Positions 61,511 through 64,000 of a stretch of 64,000 bases of DNA are shown piece by piece. The translations under genes and the position numbers were made by a program. Source of the DNA: Nectonema munidae (Eukaryota > Nematomorpha > Nectonematoida > Nectonematidae); assembly GCA_030549495.1 (NCBI GenBank), contig JAUIRK010000947.1, positions 1-64,000 of the forward strand. Reading direction: 5' to 3'. The stretch's first letter is position 1. Every line of letters begins with the position of its first letter. The notes beneath the pieces were generated by a model. That model saw only the letters and a program-made list of their open reading frames with translations, did not search any database and had not been told where the DNA came from.

Positions 61511-61603
61511 AATTTTGAGACCGTTTGAAAGGCCTGAAAAATCGAAAATTTAAAAACCTATTCTTATTGGGTTTGGCACGTTGATTCTAAATATGTAATG
61601 AGT

Positions 61604-62594
61604 CCAGGGCGAGGAAAAATTGGAAAAAATTGACTTTTACTGAGAGAAAAAATTGACTTTTTAAAGTTTTTATTGAATTGAACAATATGAACACTTTAGA
61701 GAAAGTATTGAAAATTATTTCAAAAAATCCATGACTTTGTAATACAACAACATATAATTAATGACATTTTCTGATTTAAAATTAGACCATTTTCTAGCAG
61801 TTTTTTCAGTTTAGAAAAAGATCTTTCTACTTCTAAAGTTAAAACCTGACAATTTTGCTATTTGGGATAAGTACTGGTAGAGATTTGAGAGGTTTCCATA
61901 TTCATGATTTTATGGATTTCATTTTATTTGAATCTATTTTCAAGATAACTTTTAACGCCACATTCGACTTAAATGAAATAATATTGAAGAAACAAGTAAA
62001 GGCATCTTCGACTGAAAAAGTCTCTATGTTGACCTTTTCCGACTAAATCAATGAATCGTGAATATTCTCTAATTATTGTTAGCAAGTTTTGATACAGATT
62101 TTCTTTTTTAACAATTTCTTGATATTTGGCAATAAAATTCCATCATCATCATTTTAATTTCTTCACTGCTGAAAGATTTTAATGAAAATATTTTGCTGCT
62201 TGCAACCAATTTGTCAACTTAATTACAATTGGAACTGAAGTGTTGCCGATAGGTTTAAAAAGAAAAAGTCTTTTTCTATTACTAATTTTGAATGATTTAA
62301 TGCCTGTAATCTACAATTTTGCAGGATAACTTAACTTTTAAGGTAAACTTGTGTAAAAGATGTGAAAAACATGCAATGATAAAAAGGTTGGGAATAAAAT
62401 TAGGCACACTGAATCAAAAAGTGTTAAATATAAAAATTGACTTTATTGACCTAATCTCGAAAAATTGACTTTGATTGACTTAAAAATTTGAAATTAGTTC
62501 AAAATTTTTTAGACTAAACAAGTAAAGATCTTATTCAAAGAGTTTTTGCTAAACGGAAATAAAAGTTGATTTTATTGACTTTTACTCGCCTTGG
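61604..62594 (-). mobile_element. Complete dead hAT copy, 991 bp, with 8-bp duplication
   Basis: CCAGGGCGAG at the left and CTCGCCTTGG at the right form 10-bp inverted ends with one mismatch, flanked by TAATGAGT (61,596..61,603) and TAATGACT (62,595..62,602), an 8-bp duplication with one change. TTGACTTT motifs repeat inside both ends. On the minus strand near 61,800-61,860 lies a remnant of the hATC block, EVERSFSKLKKLLENG, equal to the 56.2 kb copy; most of the transposase is missing. It is a deletion derivative of the same family. Confidence 0.85.
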
Positions 62595-62759
62595 TAATGA
62601 CTTATATATTTTTTTGCGATCAAAGTTAGAAATTTTGTTATTTTATCAAACTCAGAGGCAAAAAAGTATTTTAAAAAATTCAAACTTAAAATATTTATAC
62701 AGTTTCGTAATCAGTATAATATTACCTTTAAAATGAGATATTAAAATCGAAAATTTGAT

Positions 62760-63900
62760 AAATTAAAATAAAAAAAAACAATTTTTTTAACGTATTATGT
62801 TTATATATTAGGTATATTTTATGAATATGCAAAAAAATGTAATTATTCATTTTACACGCTTGAAAAATAGCAAAATTTTCAATATTGTTCCAAGGCTTAT
62901 AAAAAAATTGTTGAATTTTTTTCAAAAACGAACCGGCATGCAAAATGGGGGTAAAAAGTGGCTCTTTAAGATAGGCATGGCTCAAAATGTTTTTAAAAAA
63001 TTTTCGCTTAAAGAATTAAAGATTATTAAAGATTTTTAATAAATGTAAAAATTAGAAATAAATAATTTTATTTTAATTAAAAAAAATGGCGAATGTGTCA
63101 ACTTTTTTTGGACAAAACTTTTTAAAAAAAAATTTTTTACTTATAAGTGTACTTTAATCCCATGGAAAAAATTTTAAAAATTATTTTAACTTCTAATGGA
63201 AAAAAAATTTTGTGTGAAATTTTGAGTTCAAGTATGGGTCTATGAACTTAATTTGAAGTCATTTCACCTACACCACATGAAAGTACTAACGAAATAAGGG
63301 AGATTAACATTTTATACCCTTAAAAATATTATTATGGAACAAAAACCACCGTAGTATACAGATTGGAGATGACAATTAAGTGGTATCAACCGTACAGGTT
63401 ATGAGAATATTTCTTTATATAATAAAGAAGAGTTTCCTAAAACTTTATACAGAAAAATATTTCTTAAATATTTGTGTACGCGCGCGTATGAGAACCAAAA
63501 ATTAAAATTATTTTATAAAAATTTAGTGTTTTATAAAGAAAAAAAGCATATAAATTTATGAGGTTAATTATTGAGGAAAATTTGTAAGACACATATTTTG
63601 ATATTTTTCTCTTGTAATTTTTTTCTTCAGTGAACTTATCAATAAGCGCAATTCAAAATCCTTATTTTTTGAGGAATCAAGAGTAAATTAAACTAAAAAT
63701 TTACTAACTAAATAAGTTTATTTTAATTAAAGCTATTTTAATTCTATACATTATGAACAGACCTAAATTTTTCAAACTTGAAAGTATTTGTTTCGCACTT
63801 AAAATTTTGGCAAATAATTCAAAATTTATAGGTAATATAAAAACGAAGGTTAATTTATAATTATAAAAATCTACAAATAAATTTAGGTTCTGATAGTAGA
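62760..63900. repeat. Dispersed repeat, copy B
   Basis: Same-direction copy of 35,160..36,450 with many small differences. It holds a degraded copy of the long-inverted-repeat arm at 63,330-63,490 and a CGCGCGCG run near 63,479. No coding content is recognised; the frames at 62,728-63,039 are noise over A/T runs. Confidence 0.6.
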
Positions 63901-64000
63901 GTGGTTTTATAATTGTGTCGGAAATTGGTACAGATTAAAGGTGAAAATTTCTCAAAATGTAACAAAAGTTAAAGTTTAAAATTAACAAATATAAAAAATA

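Overview
The window is eukaryotic nuclear DNA, very A+T-rich and full of transposon debris. Spliceosomal introns, TTAA-flanked piggyBac elements, hAT and Merlin-type DNA transposons, a tRNA-derived SINE and an I-group non-LTR retrotransposon together suggest an invertebrate animal. I cannot name the species. There is no rRNA, no functional tRNA, no CRISPR array and no bacterial-type operon.

Bases 1-34,700 are dominated by a head-to-tail array with a unit of about 1.72 kb. It looks like a satellite, but each unit holds a small three-exon gene on the + strand. Exon 1 is a signal-peptide exon ending at a GTATGT donor. Exon 2 is a 36-42 nt micro-exon rich in Glu and Lys. Exon 3 is a 110-nt terminal exon with three cysteines. 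All introns are phase 1, so the exons join into one frame of about 66 codons. I count 18 copies: 13 look intact, 3 carry an exon 1 or exon 2 lesion, 1 has lost its start, and 1 diverged right-edge copy is cut by transposons before its last exon. In the two most divergent places, coding changes are mostly synonymous, and exon 2 length varies only by multiples of three. Cysteine spacing in exon 3 matches a Kazal domain in which two cysteines became Tyr and Phe. This array is the main discovery candidate. A SINE sits at the same spot in intron 1 of the array copies, and the diverged right-edge copy keeps the matching empty site, so the SINE landed before most of the amplification. The left 4.2 kb is a decayed, partly inverted continuation of the array.

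Bases 34,700-45,280 are a transposon graveyard: a pair of inverted repeats about 0.45 kb long, a decayed piggyBac transposase, a heptad-encoding 21-bp tandem repeat, a frameshifted Merlin/IS1595-type transposase and a 70-bp hAT-like palindrome with a perfect 8-bp duplication. Bases 45,288-48,615 are a non-autonomous TTAA element with 16-bp terminal repeats, two internal minisatellites and a run of 21 G. Bases 48,900-49,650 are a hAT relic with its middle deleted. Bases 49,650-54,870 hold a broken non-LTR retrotransposon whose sense strand is notably poor in G.

Bases 56,023-59,600 are a decayed hAT element split by a much younger piggyBac (57,343-59,409), whose transposase differs from an open frame by one indel in a T8 run. 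Bases 61,604-62,594 are a complete but dead 991-bp hAT copy with near-perfect target duplication. The right edge repeats a block of about 1.2 kb also seen near 35.2-36.4 kb.
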